A DNA stretch of 64,000 nt from Abelmoschus esculentus (taxonomy: Eukaryota > Streptophyta > Magnoliopsida > Malvales > Malvaceae): contig JAUCBN010000034.1 in NCBI GenBank assembly GCA_035048815.1, positions 11,138,737 through 11,202,736 of the forward strand. Direction: 5' to 3'. Positions 10,477 through 22,255 of this stretch are shown piece after piece. The notes under the pieces were generated by a model that did not search any database, had not been told where the DNA came from, and saw nothing but the letters and a program-made list of their open reading frames with translations. Position 1 is the first letter of the stretch; each line of letters opens with the position of its first letter. The position numbers and the translations under genes were made by a program.

Positions 10477-12911
10477 ATGCAGGAGGAGGACCTGGTACAA
10501 CTCAAGTTCCGACTATATGATGGATCGGATATCGGCCACTTCCAATACTCACCTGCCTCAACAGCTGCTATGCTCAAGGAAAGAATTGTTACCGAGTGGC
10601 CTAAAGGTCAATTCTTTTACCAAAGTAGATGTAGAATTAACTATAAATCTATGTTTGTTCAAATGCCAGTTTGTAATGTGAAATTTGTTGTTTGTGGCGA
10701 AGGGGATTTAGCTTTTAAGTTGGTTTTAGGGATGCATATATTTCTGTCGTTTTTGCACTTACACATGTGTTCTATAGTTATGGTTTTGCAAATGGTTCTT
10801 TGTCTTTTGAGAAATTTCTACCTTTACATCTGTTCATTTTCATTTAATCTGAATTTGGATGAAAGTGACATATTTGGGTTTAAAAGTTGGTTGAATGTAT
10901 TTTCAACATGTTGTATTAAGTTGGGCTTATGACCTGGCTGTTCCTCTTAATCCTACAACTATTTTTCCCATCTTGCAACAAATACAAAGTTATCTGAAAG
11001 TTACCTGTTTAAGCATTTTGATTTATGGCATCGCTGGTAGTTTGCAGGCTTTAGTTTGACAATAATTTGTATTGGTTTGTACAAATTCCCAAGTTTTCTA
11101 GCATTAACATAGACTGCAATGCATATGGTTCTCATACGAAACTAAGTTTTTCAATTCCCAGCATCTCTGCCTACTTTTAGGTACTAGAAGTTGATTCTTG
11201 TTCTCTGATGTGATTAGTTTGTTTTGGATAAAGCTGATGTTGATTGCCTATGCATGACTTAGAGTTTCTTGTTCATGGGGTTTCTCTATCGTTCTATTCA
11301 CTGTTGATTTTCTTTTCTGTTGCATATTGCGTATCACTTGTTTATGATCAGACAACAAGCATATGCTCATTTACATTCGTGGATATAACTTTTTTAGTTA
11401 TAGCAAATGTTTCAACTACAGTATTTTTGTCCAGACTTCAATCTTGGATCTTTCTAGTCTTCTTCCCGTGCCTTTATTCTAAAAAGATTGAAATTTATAT
11501 TCAAGCCTTCTGGTTGGGAAGATGCTTTTGAGCCGTCTTGCTTTTCAGCTTTCAAATCTCTTGGGCTGAAATTACTAATGTTTACTATTTTGTTTACAAC
11601 CTGCACTTGTTGATGTTTATTTTTATTTGTTTTTTTATGCCATCTTGTTGTTCTCTGCTTGTATTGGTGGCTTTGTTGGCATACTGCGTATGAGTTTATT
11701 TTTAGCTTCCTGTCTTTGAAGTTTTCAATAAGGGTGATAACGAGCCTGAGCAAGTTCGGTTCATGTTCGAAACTTGTCGAGCTCGAATTGGACAGTTTGG
11801 GCTTGATTTGACTCGAGCTTGGCTTGTTGCTTTCCTCAAATTGCTTTTAAATATTTTTATTGAAGTTTTGAAAATTAACATGTGAAAACCTATTTGCGAA
11901 AAGGTAATATTTATTTTTGAAGTTCATAAGTAATCATATTATATTTTCTAAATTATACAAGTCCACAAGGACATAAGACGGAGGTATATATGCAATGCCC
12001 CTCCCAATTTTTTTGGGGGTCCCTATTATTTTAAGTAGTAGTCAAATAAGATTTTTGTCCCTCCCATTTTTTAGATTTTAAAGCTTAATAGATCTTTGCC
12101 CCTCCTAAGGTTTGATCATAGCTCTGTCCCGGTTAAGGACAATGTATTTAAAGTATTTAATCATGATAACAATTTAATAGCACTACAACATACCAATGTA
12201 TATGGTGTATGTATAATATTATTAATATAATTATTTTGAGCTTGTTCACAAGTTTGACTCGACTTGTTAAGATCTTGAGCCAAGCACGAACACGAGTCAA
12301 ACTCACTTGAATCAAGTTTTGACAGAGCCAAGTCGATCACGAGTAACTTACGAGCTGCAGCCTCATTATCACCCCTAGTTTGCACTTCATATTTCCCCCC
12401 AATTCTATGGCCTTGACAATCTATAAGGATTTGAAGATGCATTACTTGAAAAACTATAGAATTTCGAAGTTTCTGCTAGGGGGCTAAAGGTTTGCACTGT
12501 TACCTAGACTTGAAGCTGCTGGATGGATTAATGTCTTTTCAGTGCCTGTAGCCTACACATATTTTTCCCTATGGATAGTCGCTTCTCTTTTCTCGATCAG
12601 TAGGACACATGAGCATGCACACACACTTGAGCAATGATGAATCTGTGTTTTGGAGAAGTAGTGCTTCATTTTCCTTTTAACTTTTGTCGTGCTCTTTTTT
12701 CTTCGGGGGGGTGGGGGGTTATTTTTGAGTTGTAGACTGTTGAAATGGATAAATATCAGTTTCTCAAATGATTAAAATTTGAGATGTTCGGTTTCTAATT
12801 TTGAATCTGAACTGCTGCTTTATGTCCTGGTTAAAAAAATTGCACCCAAGGGAGCCAATGACAGTCTACAACAACTGCATGTTGTTGGTTGAGTTTGAGC
12901 TGATAAGTAGG
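10477..12911 (+). pseudogene. Membrane-anchored ubiquitin-fold protein (MUB), probable pseudogene: exon 1 intact, exon 2 degraded
   Basis: MUBs are small prenylated ubiquitin-like proteins that hold E2 enzymes at the plasma membrane; the usual length is about 117 residues. Exon 1 (10477-10606) encodes a clean N-terminus starting MQEEDLVQLKFRLYDGSDIG and ending EWPK, then a consensus donor (AAAG|GTCAAT) in phase 1, as in the family. The next family segment, (D)KKIAPKGAND, is found only at 12833-12862. Its splice acceptor is gone: GGTTAAAAAAA stands where AG should be. After GAND come 34 extra bases with an inverted repeat (CAACAACTGCATGTTGTTG), then a piece resembling ELIS at 12897-12908. I could not find the rest (GKILEN, TMHVVVQPS, the CaaX end). 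The intron carries a 649 bp hAT element (11729-12377). Exon 1 alone can be transcribed but cannot give an anchored MUB. Alternatively, undetected exons exist. Confidence 0.72.
11729..12377. mobile_element. hAT-like non-autonomous element inside the MUB intron
   Basis: The ends TAAGGGTGATAACGAG and CTCATTATCACCCCTA are inverted repeats with few mismatches. The flanks GTTTTCAA (11721-11728) and GTTTGCAC (12378-12385) agree at six of eight positions, an aged target duplication. The body has inverted runs of CGAGC/GCTCG, TTGACTCG and GAGCTTG words. A second unit with CCCCTCCC-rich sequence (about 11955-12140) appears nested in it, starting GACGGAGGTAT and ending ATAGCTCTGTCCCGG. Confidence 0.6.
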
Positions 12912-13763
12912 GTTTGTTTTTGGTAATTGTGGGAATGTTGTAATCCAAATTGTAAATAATTCATGGTATGAAAATGTAAAATCTAAGTCATATATGAAGG
13001 CAAAGGGTTGAGGTTTTTATTGGATGTATTTGTAGATACCATTTAATCTATAAATAAGCAACACAATACCATGTGATCCATTACATTTCAGTCCTCCATA
13101 GCTGTAGCATGAGACAAATTTCACCTGGCAGGCACCGGTTCATTTACCTTGTTCACTAGTATTCAATGCTTTTTGTCACGTTTGAAAAGAAGAAAGGAAT
13201 ATTAATGTTACATCGAAAAGTAAAATGGAGGTCTTAGAATATGTAAGAGGTGTTGTTATATATTTTATCAGACATGTCTTTTAGTAAGAAGATAATCATC
13301 CTCTGACATTTCCATTTTGTAACACTTCCATTGTATTACAAATTCTAGATACAACCACACGGAGGGTTTACTCCATCAAAAGGGTGTTGAGTATCAAACC
13401 AGCAGCAGCTCCGACCGTGAAAAGAGAATTCAGAACATGTACTAGGGGAAGGTTAGCTGACAACAACTCAAAAAAATTCAGTTTGATAGCTACTCATTGT
13501 TTTCCAGTTTCAATGGATTCATGATTGTGCTAAAACTGTGGTATCACAGTCACGTGAACAACTTTAATGTTTTCCCCTTGGCATGCATGTGATGTCAAAG
13601 TGCCCTATTGGTTCTTTTTTGTTGTGTTTTGCAACCCCAAATACCAAACAGCTTTAAGTTTGGTAGTTGCAGCCAACTTGCATTTGTCGCAAGCCTTAAT
13701 CTACGTGTTTAAATAAATGACTCAGCCCCAAAACAATATTTTATCTCATTAGTATCTCCTAAA
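12912..13763. other. Spacer after the MUB pseudogene
   Basis: This is moderate-complexity DNA. I searched it for the remaining MUB exons (GKILEN, TMHVVVQPS, CaaX box) and found none. No other gene is visible. Confidence 0.4.
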
Positions 13764-14018
13764 GGAGAGATTATATTATAGGCTCAATTCATCACATCAG
13801 CTGTAGTCTCTAACCAATAAAAATCACTCATTCCACCACTAATTAGTCATGTTATTAATATAATTTCTAGAAATTATATTTTTAAAATGACATGAAAAAG
13901 ATGAGTGAATATTCATTGGTTGGAAAAAATGAATTGAAAGATAATGTTGAAGTAGGTGGTTATAATTGGATGAAAACACGGTTAACGTGGTAAGCCGGGC
14001 CTATGATATAATTTCTCC
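13764..14018. mobile_element. MITE of family M1 (Mutator-like), copy 1
   Basis: It starts GGAGAGATTATATTATAGG and ends CCTATGATATAATTTCTCC, near-perfect inverted repeats. The flanks TCTCCTAAA and TCTTAAAGA suggest a diverged 9 bp target duplication. The same terminus (GAGAAATTATATCATGG) ends the elements at 22065-22255, 23217-23466, 26594-26806, 43718-43937 and 54599-55009. Confidence 0.6.
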
Positions 14019-14396
14019 TCTTAAAGATGATTACATGAACCAATTTGGCTAAACACCTAGAATCTTGAGCAAGTGATTTTATGCTTATTATAAACTTTGG
14101 CCTTCAAAATCATGTCCCACACTCAATGTGACCAATGAAGCTACCCTCATAAAACAAGCTACTCTCTTCTCTTTCTTAAATCTTAACCATCAACTCCACA
14201 TATTGCCAAATTACATTCACATGTCTGTGTTTTCTTGTGAAAAAGGATAAATTTGCTCCACTTTTGCTTACAGTTGGATCTCCACCTACTACTACTACTA
14301 CCCTTCTCTATCCACTGTCTGAAAACTCATCTTCAACTACATGGTAATGCTCTGTAAGATATTCATTGAAGCCAACCATCATTCATAGGGAAAGTC

Positions 14397-15005
14397 ATGT
14401 GCAAATCTGTTTCTCATCTTCCAAATTTCCCTGCCATGAACCTACTGCTTCTCTTCCTTTTGTCTTCTCTGTTCATTATGGCATTTTCTTTGAAACCTGA
14501 ACCTGCAAAACATAATAATGCCCAGATCACTGTAATGGGCCTTGTTTATTGTGACATTTGCTACAACAACAGCTTCTCCAGGCACAGCTACTTTTTACCA
14601 GGTGAAGTTTGGCTAGTTTTCTTGTTTTTGTATTTCGGGTTCTGAATATTCAAAATATTGCATAAACCAGGTGCAGAAGTTCAAATATCCTGCAACTTCA
14701 AGGCATTTGTCCCCAAAACAAGAGAACAAGTATCATTCTCGGTGAACAGAACTACAGGTAAAAATGGAGTTTACAGACTTGAAATACCAGCAGTTGATGG
14801 GATCAAATGTGCTGAGGCAGCCATTGCACAATCTTGCCAGGCAAACCTGGTTGGGAGCTCATCTACTTCATGCAACATTCCTAGTTACAAAAGCACAACT
14901 GAGCAGATAGCTATCAAATCCAGACACCCCAATCTCTGCATCTTCAGCCTTACTGCATTGAATTTCAGACCATCAAAAAGAGATGTTGCTTTGTGTGGGG
15001 AATAA
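14397..15005 (+). CDS. Pollen Ole e 1 / extensin-domain secreted protein, two exons, about 179 aa
   Basis: Exon 1 is 14397-14601 and exon 2 is 14671-15005; the 69 bp intron has GT-AG ends and splits a Gly codon (phase 1), closing in frame. The protein has a hydrophobic signal sequence (MNLLLLFLLSSLFIMAFS) followed by the Ole e 1 signature: ITVMGLVYCDICYNNSFSRH, then a second Cys segment AEVQISCNF and spaced cysteines to the C-terminal CGE. These extracellular proteins are thought to act in or on the cell wall, in pollen or in roots; the biochemical role is unknown. Two starts are possible. The first ATG gives 13 extra residues before the signal peptide; the second (14436) gives 166 aa and places the signal peptide at the very N-terminus, which I find more natural. 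An AATAAAG that could act in polyadenylation overlaps the stop. Confidence 0.88.
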
Positions 15006-15049
15006 AGCAACATTCCACTTGTTCCCTCCTTACAACATTATCCATATGC

Positions 15050-15083
15050 TTTTCTTTTCTTTTCTTTTCTTTTCTTTTCTTTT
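15050..15083 (+). repeat. (TTTTC)n microsatellite
   Basis: Nearly perfect TTTTC pentamers lie about 45 bp after the Ole e 1 stop codon, probably in the 3' untranslated region. Repeats of this kind vary in length between individuals. Confidence 0.85.
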
Positions 15084-16160
15084 GGTAACTTATGCAGTTC
15101 TCCTTTGTTAACACAAAAAATGTTTTGTTTTTGAAGATAAAATCATAAGGTTCTTTCCATTTCCCAGTCAACACATAATACAAGAAATGAAGAACCTTAA
15201 ACACCCTTTTACCTTTTCCTTACAAGAAAATGAATGTAAGGGTGGTTACAAGAAAAATATTTTTTTTTCAATTATCTTCTTATTTTATCTAATAAAAATA
15301 AAATAATTATTATAATGTACCCTTTATTTTTAATTAACTTTCTATTTTATTGAATAAAAAATATTTTTTTCTTAGTGTTAGGTAGGGCTAGATACAGATT
15401 TGGGTTTTTACTTTAAAATTTGAGTCAAGTTTATGTCTAATAGGACATCATAAAATCTCGAATTGGATTAAATTCGAGTGAATATGTTATATTATCGAGT
15501 TGGGTGCAGATCAATAAAAAAACTGACCCATAGTAATTCTTACATAAATAATAAGGGTGGTATGAGATCCTTTAATTGGATAAAAAACTTAAAAATATTC
15601 ACGTATTATATAAGTTTAAATCCCAACATTTTTTTAAACTTTAAATCTTATTTTATTTTACTAAGAAAAATATTGGTGTCATTTTATTGTCGGTTTGTTT
15701 TTCAATTATAATTTTGAAAATGTAATGTTTTATTATTTATTTATGTTATCAATTCATTATGTTCTAGTCTTTTAAAGACATGGTATTTTAGTTCAAAGAA
15801 TTATTTTAATTTTAACTCTCAAAACTTTATATAAAAATATAAATTTAATTTGTAAATTTTAAATAATAAATTTATTTGACTCTAAACTTTAGATAAAATC
15901 TTTATTATGTCGTTACTTATTCAACCGTATACAAAAGAGATTAAACTTAGAATTTTAAATTTAAATACATAATAAATTTTTATAATTTTAAATTTTAATA
16001 TTTTAACCCATGTCAATATTCGATTTTGACTCATCCGCTATATATATACATATATATATATATATGTGCTGGCAAAAGACTAATTAGCTTTTAAATATTT
16101 GTCACCTTTGATATCCTTTTTACCCTTTACTATATTGATGCTGCAAATATTCATGGTTAT
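15084..16160. other. AT-rich spacer between two convergent genes
   Basis: No exon is seen. An (AT)n stretch of about 25 bp lies at 16040-16064. A segment from about 15385 to 16040 contains GGGTTTTTACTT, GTCTAATAGGACAT, ATTCGAGTG and ATTCGATTTTGACTCATCC and may be an old hAT-type unit, but no ends could be fixed. Confidence 0.4.
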
Positions 16161-17546
16161 CTAAAGTAGCATCTGTTCTTGGAAGACTTTCATGGCAGAA
16201 GCAGGCAAACCCAAAAGAACATTGATGCTTCTCCTCTCTTTTCCATGAGATAGGAACAAAATCACTTCCTTCTCCGGCAATAAAACTGGTCCCGACAGGA
16301 CAGGTTCTCCCCATCCGAAATCTGTAGTGTGGAAAGATAACCTAGACCATGCAGTGATCAGCAGGGTTGATGACAATGATGGCCTAGCTCTGGTTACCTC
16401 AAAGTAATCTATGGAGGATCTCATGTAACCATCCGTAATCATCTTAATTGCCTCCTGAATCAGACCCACGGTATGTGAAAATGGCTTCTCCATTAGCTCG
16501 CTTGCTTGGCATATGGAGTTTGTTAGTTTAATGCCATTGCCGAAGTAGCCCTTTGGAAGAGGTGGATTCAATTTAGACCTGCCATCAACGGCGAAGAGAA
16601 GCTTGGTTTGTTGGTCAGAGAGCAAGTTTAGTGCCTTGGTCCGAACCCTCCACACGAATGCAGAAAGGGCTTCGAAACTAGTACATTTCTTGATAACACC
16701 ATCCTCCATGGCATTTTTCTTCAGTTTCTCGAGCTTCTCATGCTCGAAACAGAAAGATCTGTAAAGTATTTCACCATTGTAGAGTTCACCTGTACTGGAC
16801 TTGTCCTCTATGTTAGCAAATTCCTGGTGAAGGTGATTTATCATAGGCGGGGTTCGGGCTTTGAGAATCGTTCTGTCCAAGAATGGAGGCATGGTTAGAG
16901 GCAACCCTCGGGCTGTTTCACCCCATGAGTTGACAAATTCCATGGCGCCAATGCCATCAAACATGCAATGGTTGGCGCAAAGTCCAAGAACGAATCCTCC
17001 ACACTGGAACCTAGTCACCTGCAATAATTCATCATGAATGACTGATGCATGCTCATCATGAGAACAAGTAAATCAAAGTGTTCCTGGATATGTTTGAAAT
17101 ACCTGAGCCACAAGAAGTGGCATCTCCAGTATGCTTGTTGCACCAGGAATGTCATAAACCAACTTCTCAAGTGTCTGGGGATCAGGCTTTGTTATGTCTC
17201 CAATATCCTCCATCTTACAGTCAGCTTCACCTTCAACGAACACAACCCCTTCTCCGGTGCAGTCCACAATTAGTTTCCCCTCCGAGCTGATTGTTAGTCG
17301 ACCAGCAAGAGGATAGTAATGAACAAGAACCTTACTCAGTGCATCCTTGATCACTTCAGCAGCATTTTCGTTCCCTTTCTCATTCGACTTAAAGCAGTAA
17401 ATGGTGCGAACAATGACTGCAAGGTTTTGGTCAAGATTAGACAGGAAGTATAAACCCTTTGGCGTCTCTTCAGCAGGACACACCAGAGTTGGCTCTCCTT
17501 GCTTCACAGTAATCAGCGTGGACATTTTGCCATTGGACTTCTCCAT
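16161..17546 (-). CDS. BAHD acyltransferase, omega-hydroxyacid feruloyl transferase type, 433 aa, two exons
   Basis: BAHD enzymes move an acyl group from a CoA thioester to an alcohol or amine in the cytosol. The closest known group is omega-hydroxypalmitate O-feruloyltransferase (ASFT/HHT), which makes the ferulate esters of suberin. Exon 1 is 17546-17103 and exon 2 is 17018-16161; the 84 bp intron is GT-AG in phase 0. The catalytic HXXXD is HCMFD at residues 165-169 and the structural DFGWG is at 381-385. Length matches the family (about 430). A one-intron gene split just before the catalytic motif (CANHCMFDGIG) is the usual layout. The start, MEKSNGKMSTLI, was chosen because the family begins 6-10 residues before this segment. 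Upstream minus-strand sequence (17580-17900) looks like an untranslated leader that may contain an intron ending ATGATTCAG. The suberin-type substrate is inferred from overall resemblance, not shown. Confidence 0.88.
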
Positions 17547-17910
17547 TATAGGAGAACCTTCAATAATGTCTCCACCCTGAATCATAAACCAGAAATCAGA
17601 TGAGAAACAAATATAACAAGGATGGTTGGTGCATAGCTGAGAAAACAAACCATGTGAAAACCTGCAGAGGATATAGAGGAAAAAAACTGTCAGGTCTGGT
17701 TTCAGGGAACCGCAGTAACCGAATGTAGAAACTATGAAACAGATGGTTGCAGTATCTTGAGCCGAGGTCAGTCACAAATTTGTAGTGGAATGATGGAGCA
17801 GTCGAGGGTAAATCTATGTCAGAACCTTGTTGGTGCTTGTTTGAGGAGATGAAAATGTCATGGAAGGAGCATGTGGCTATGCTTGGAGTGAAGGTTTTTG
17901 TTTTGGTCAA

Positions 17911-18280
17911 ATATGAAATGGGTTAGCCACCACTGGTCACAACAGACAATGGAGGCTGGCGTGCCAAAACACGGTCTGCATGGGTTGAAAAATTATTCGA
18001 TAGACTCGTCACTTTATCTATAATATTATTTAATTATGTTATTTATAATTTTTAATATTAAAATATAAAAAACTCCATAAATTTTATGTTATTTTTTTCT
18101 TAACAATCTCCGAGTTTTCTCTTCCTTCTTTATTTTATTTTTATTTTCCCACTCTGACTCGTTCTTGATGGTCTACGGATTCATTAAAAGAGTTGCAACT
18201 AATTTTACAATAATTTTTATTTTTTAATATCCTTGTATATATCCAGATCAATGTATTTCAAAATTAAATAATGCACTGTT
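17911..18280. other. Upstream region of the BAHD gene, no other gene
   Basis: This is the promoter side of the minus-strand acyltransferase. I found no clear TATA box. The last bases are the left target duplication of the inserted element at 18281. Confidence 0.4.
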
Positions 18281-18918
18281 AATAGTTGTTTTGTCCTTCC
18301 AGCTAGAAGGCTCTATCCCCAAAACCCTAGCAGCCGCTCTCTCCCCAAAATTTCATTTTTTTCGATTTTTATTTTGATCGTTCTCTTTGATCGATTGTTC
18401 TTGTTTTATTTTAATAAGAATCTTTATTTTCTGTCTTTGTGACACGTTTCTTTCTGTCCTTGTGACATGTTTTTAGTTTTGTATTGGGGTTTGATTCGTC
18501 TGTCTTTATGACATGTTGCAGCATACCCTAGCGATCGATTGTTGTTCGCACGAATATTCAATCGATGCTAGTTTCTGATTTATTGTTTTTTTCGGTGGTC
18601 ACTTGGAAAGATTTATCCCCACTCGGTTGATGGTTGTTTGCGGATAAAATCAGTCCTGAGTAGCGGTATTTTTTGCACGCCAGTATGGATCGCCTACAAC
18701 TCCTTCCTTCAGTATGCGTCTCGTTTGGACAGAGACAAGGAGATTCAGGAAGCTTCTGAATTTTATTGGTATGCTTATTTTCGTAGGAATTTTATTTTTC
18801 TTTGTTTTGGGTTGTAAGATTTGTTGGATTTTTTTTAATCCAATTATTTTACTTCTTGATTACAATGTAATTGTAATTTTCTATGAATTTAATAAAAATT
18901 CAGAAGTATTTGTCAAAA
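18281..18918 (+). mobile_element. Short LINE-derived element (family L1s), copy A, with 15 bp target duplication
   Basis: AAATAATGCACTGTT occurs at 18266-18280 and again at 18919-18933, a perfect 15 bp duplication that ends a short A-rich tail (GTCAAAAAA). This is the signature of target-primed reverse transcription. The 5' part has AAAACCCTAGCAGCCGCTC and TCTCCCCAAAATTTC, and the interior has two CTTGTGACA units. The 3' part has CTTCTGAATTTTATTGG and GGATTTTTTTTAATCC. No reverse transcriptase is encoded. It is either an internally deleted LINE or a non-autonomous relative. The sister copy is at 8248-8850 (minus). Confidence 0.75.
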
Positions 18919-19098
18919 AAATAATGCACTGTTGTTGATTTATAATACATCACGTTATTAATAAATTAAAATAAAATAAAATAATTTAAAGACGTAAAAA
19001 TAAATATCTGTACATTATTTTTTCGTCTCCATTTGTATATTTATAATAAGCCGAAATAGGGAAATACGAATACATGATAATTAGTATTATTCTGCGTG

Positions 19099-19262
19099 CA
19101 GAGACAGAGTCAAGATTTAAGGTCGAGGGAGACAAAATATAAATATTTAAAAGTAAGGGTAAATTCATAAAAAAAATTTTAAAAAAATTTAAATAAAAAG
19201 ACAAAAATAAAAAAATTAGGGGTGAAAGAATCGCCCCCCACATCCACACAACCGCGTCCCTG
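19099..19262 (-). mobile_element. Small hAT element, family H2
   Basis: The ends CAGAGACAGAGTCAAG and CGCGTCCCTG and flanks TCTGCGTG (19091-19098) and TCTGCGTA (19263-19270) mark an 8 bp target duplication with one mismatch. Family landmarks include ATTTAAGGTCGAGGG, ACAAAATATAAATATTTAAA and GGGGTGAAAG. It is 164 bp and non-coding. Confidence 0.7.
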
Positions 19263-19393
19263 TCTGCGTAATCTTTCATTTTTTAGGTTTGAAGTTGTTA
19301 AAACCAAAGAGATGGAACTTCAGGGGATGACGTCGTGTGTGAATATTATCTAAATTATCGTTATAAAAAGTATATTTTTATTGATATTAAAAA

Positions 19394-19654
19394 ATAGGAA
19401 AATTCTACAACGGGCGTGAAACATCACTGAACACCACTAATGTTGAACATTGTTGAACACCATTAAATTAATTAATAAAAATTGAAATCTCAAGGACTCA
19501 ATACGTAATTAATGAAAGTGTGATAAACTCAACATATTATTAATAATTATATGATTAGTTCTTTAAATTTTTATTCTTTATAAATTAATTTAATAATATT
19601 CAACGGTGTTCAACATTAACGATGTTCAGCGGTGTTCGATGTCCAATGTAGACT
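19394..19654. mobile_element. MITE with long terminal inverted repeats
   Basis: The left arm, running from TCTACAACGGG through CACTGAACACC and GTTGAACACCATTAAATTAA, is mirrored on the right by TTAATTTAATAATATTCAAC, GGTGTTCAACATTA, GGTGTTCGATG and CAATGTAGA. The arms are about 90 bp. No clean target duplication was found. Each arm carries two to three copies of TGTTGAACA or TGTTCAACA. Confidence 0.55.
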
Positions 19655-22064
19655 CATCTTAAAAAATATCGTTAAAAATATTAAATTTAATCACTAAAAT
19701 TTATAGTAATTATTTTTGAGTCGTTATCAATTATCACTAATAACTCTATTATTATACCAGTGATAACTTTTATATATTTTATCATAATTAATTATATTTT
19801 TTATGATTAAGCTCTTAAAACAGAAAATAATAACAATAACTAAAATATAAACATTAATATTATTCTAATCAGTGTCCCTCCCAAAAGACATTTAATTTTG
19901 TCCCTGTACATAGATGAAGGCATCGGTTACTGAAACAGATATATATTATATTCTGAAACAGATACTACTGTAAAAAATAGGGAATAATTTATTATTAATC
20001 GACTATGTATTAAATATAAATTTTAAAATATAATTATTTATAATTTTAGAAAGTAATAAGATTTAGATGAGATTACTTTTTCTTTTGTCAAACTTGTTAT
20101 TTAACTTTGGTATTAGTCAAAATAAAACACAACCTTCAATGCTTTGAATAAGAAATCATTAAAAATTAAATAAAATTTAGTCAATAATATGAGAAAGCCG
20201 ACATGTATAAAATTATTGACTTTGCATTAATATAAGATAAATTAAAATAATCTCTTCTCAAGAAATATTTAAAATGATTTTTAAAGAAAGATTTAGAGAT
20301 TTTTTTAATCTTAAATATTAAAAAATTATTATAAATTATATTCGCAATATCATTTATTACCCATTTATTTTAAGGTAATTTTTTTATTATTAGTTATTTT
20401 TCGCTCACACTAGAATAAATAAACCATCATAAATCGTTATTAATTATCGTTTTTATCTTAATTTTTGTTTTTTATCTCCGTCTATTATCAGAATTTAAAA
20501 TATTATTTTAATTTTAGATTTACGTTTCAATTTAATTTAGCATGATAATGAACATAATTAGACCAATGTTTTAAATAATTAAGCTTGAGTGAGTCTGGAT
20601 ATAACAGGGTAAATATTAATATTTATCACATTTGATAATATTTTTAAGTCGTTAAATATCAAAATTTGGCATCGAATATCAATATTTATTATAAGAGTGA
20701 CAACCCAAAATATTATAAAAATATAATAATTTAAATTGATAAATAACATTATAAATTTTATATTTTATAAGTTTTTCCATACCTTGCCATAACTAATTGA
20801 ACATTAAGTTAGCTTTAAGCATAACTTTTCTTGATGGATTTGTTAAACCTTCACTACTTATAGAAATTTTCAAAAAGATAAAAAAATGTTTTATTTAACA
20901 ACCTGTGATTAATGGATTGACGTGGATTATTAAACTATTTAAATTTTATGAATGGAAATAGGTTAAGCCTTAAGCAAGCATTGATTTTGGACACCAAATT
21001 GTTAGCATGTTTCAATCAATCAATTAATGCCTTAATTTGTAAATACAAAACAAAAATTATCCCAAGAAAGCATTTCTGGCTGTTTTTCCTTCCTATGTTG
21101 GTGCATGCACCTATATCACTAAATGTTTACTTCAATAATTGGGTAAATTATGTATTATCGTGTCACGGGACTAGATTTTTAAATTAATTAATCATACGAT
21201 TTTAGTTAATATTTTTAGACAAACGATTAAGTTAGTTTAAATTTTTATTTTGAAAGATTAAATTTCTTTGATACAGAAGAACGTAAGATCATTATAAGCG
21301 AAAGCAAACTATAAAGAATGACTACAAGAAAAAAAATCAAGAATGCTCAAGAATAAAACGAAAGATTTTAAGACCGAGTGATTTTATTACTTAAAGATAA
21401 AGATAATACAAATGAGATTGGAGAAGTCTCTATTTAAAATTGATTCTTTATACATCTGACGATTCTCACTTATTTATATTAACGATTACGATCGAAACTC
21501 ACAAAATACAAAGATACCATTCTAAAATCTTCTTTGCTAACTAAAGAAACAAATCTTATGTTTTACATAGAAAGTTTGTATAAGTCAAAGTGATTGTCTT
21601 TCAGAAATATTTATGGATCGAGTTTGGAATGATGGTTTTTTTAGACCCAAAATCTCTTTTAAAACTTCGTTAGAAACGATGTGTACATGTGATTCAGGCT
21701 TAAACTGACAGTCTAAAACATATTCCCTTATTAAACTTGGTGAAACCTTTGTCGCATTTTCGAAATAAAGATGAAACTGATCTTGTGAACTCTTTAACGC
21801 ATGGACTTAGCCTTAACTATGAATCGAGTTTGGTCTCTCTCCATAAAAAACACTCAACTTTAGTCAGGTGTTAGTCAAATCGTTCTAATAATTTTTTTGA
21901 ATCGATTATATATGTTTTCGATTAAATTGTTTACTTTATTTCAATTTCATAATGATTTTTTTTCGTGTAGTTATCTTATTGGATATTTTATTTAATAATA
22001 AAAAGGAATTTTGACTGAAAGAATTATTCCGATTTTAATAATATTGATAATTTGTGTAAAATAC
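19655..22064. other. Long AT-rich spacer, no gene
   Basis: Very high A+T with short open frames only. The stretch 21290-21850 is of higher complexity (ACGATCGAAACTCACAAAATAC, GAAACGATGTGTACATGTGA) and may be old retroelement sequence, but no protein motif survives. Confidence 0.4.
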
Positions 22065-22255
22065 GAAAAATTATATCATAGGTCAGTTCCACCACGTGTC
22101 CATGGGACCGACTAATAAAAACTACCCATCTTTCCATGTCATATTTTTTTTCAAGTGATTTTTCACTTGAAAAATTGAAAAATAATGAGGTGGGTAGTTT
22201 TTATTGATTGGTCCCACGAATGACGTGATGGGACTGACCCATGATATAATTTCTC
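22065..22255. mobile_element. MITE of family M1 with perfect 9 bp target duplication
   Basis: The ends GAAAAATTATATCATAGG and CCATGATATAATTTCTC are inverted repeats. GTAAAATAC flanks it on both sides (22056-22064 and 22256-22264), the 9 bp duplication typical of Mutator-like elements. The 191 bp body folds on itself almost throughout: AAAACTACCCATC pairs with GGTGGGTAGTTTT, and TTTTTCAAGTGA with TCACTTGAAAAA. Confidence 0.8.

Noticed and set aside
10607..10932. MUB open frame continuing past exon 1 as a 175-residue protein
   Set aside because: The family intron begins at GTCAAT (10607); the downstream frame is hydrophobic T-rich intron translation.
11244..11531. Membrane protein gene on the plus strand
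   Set aside because: Hydrophobic frame produced by T-rich intron DNA of the MUB gene; no family resemblance and no conserved motif.
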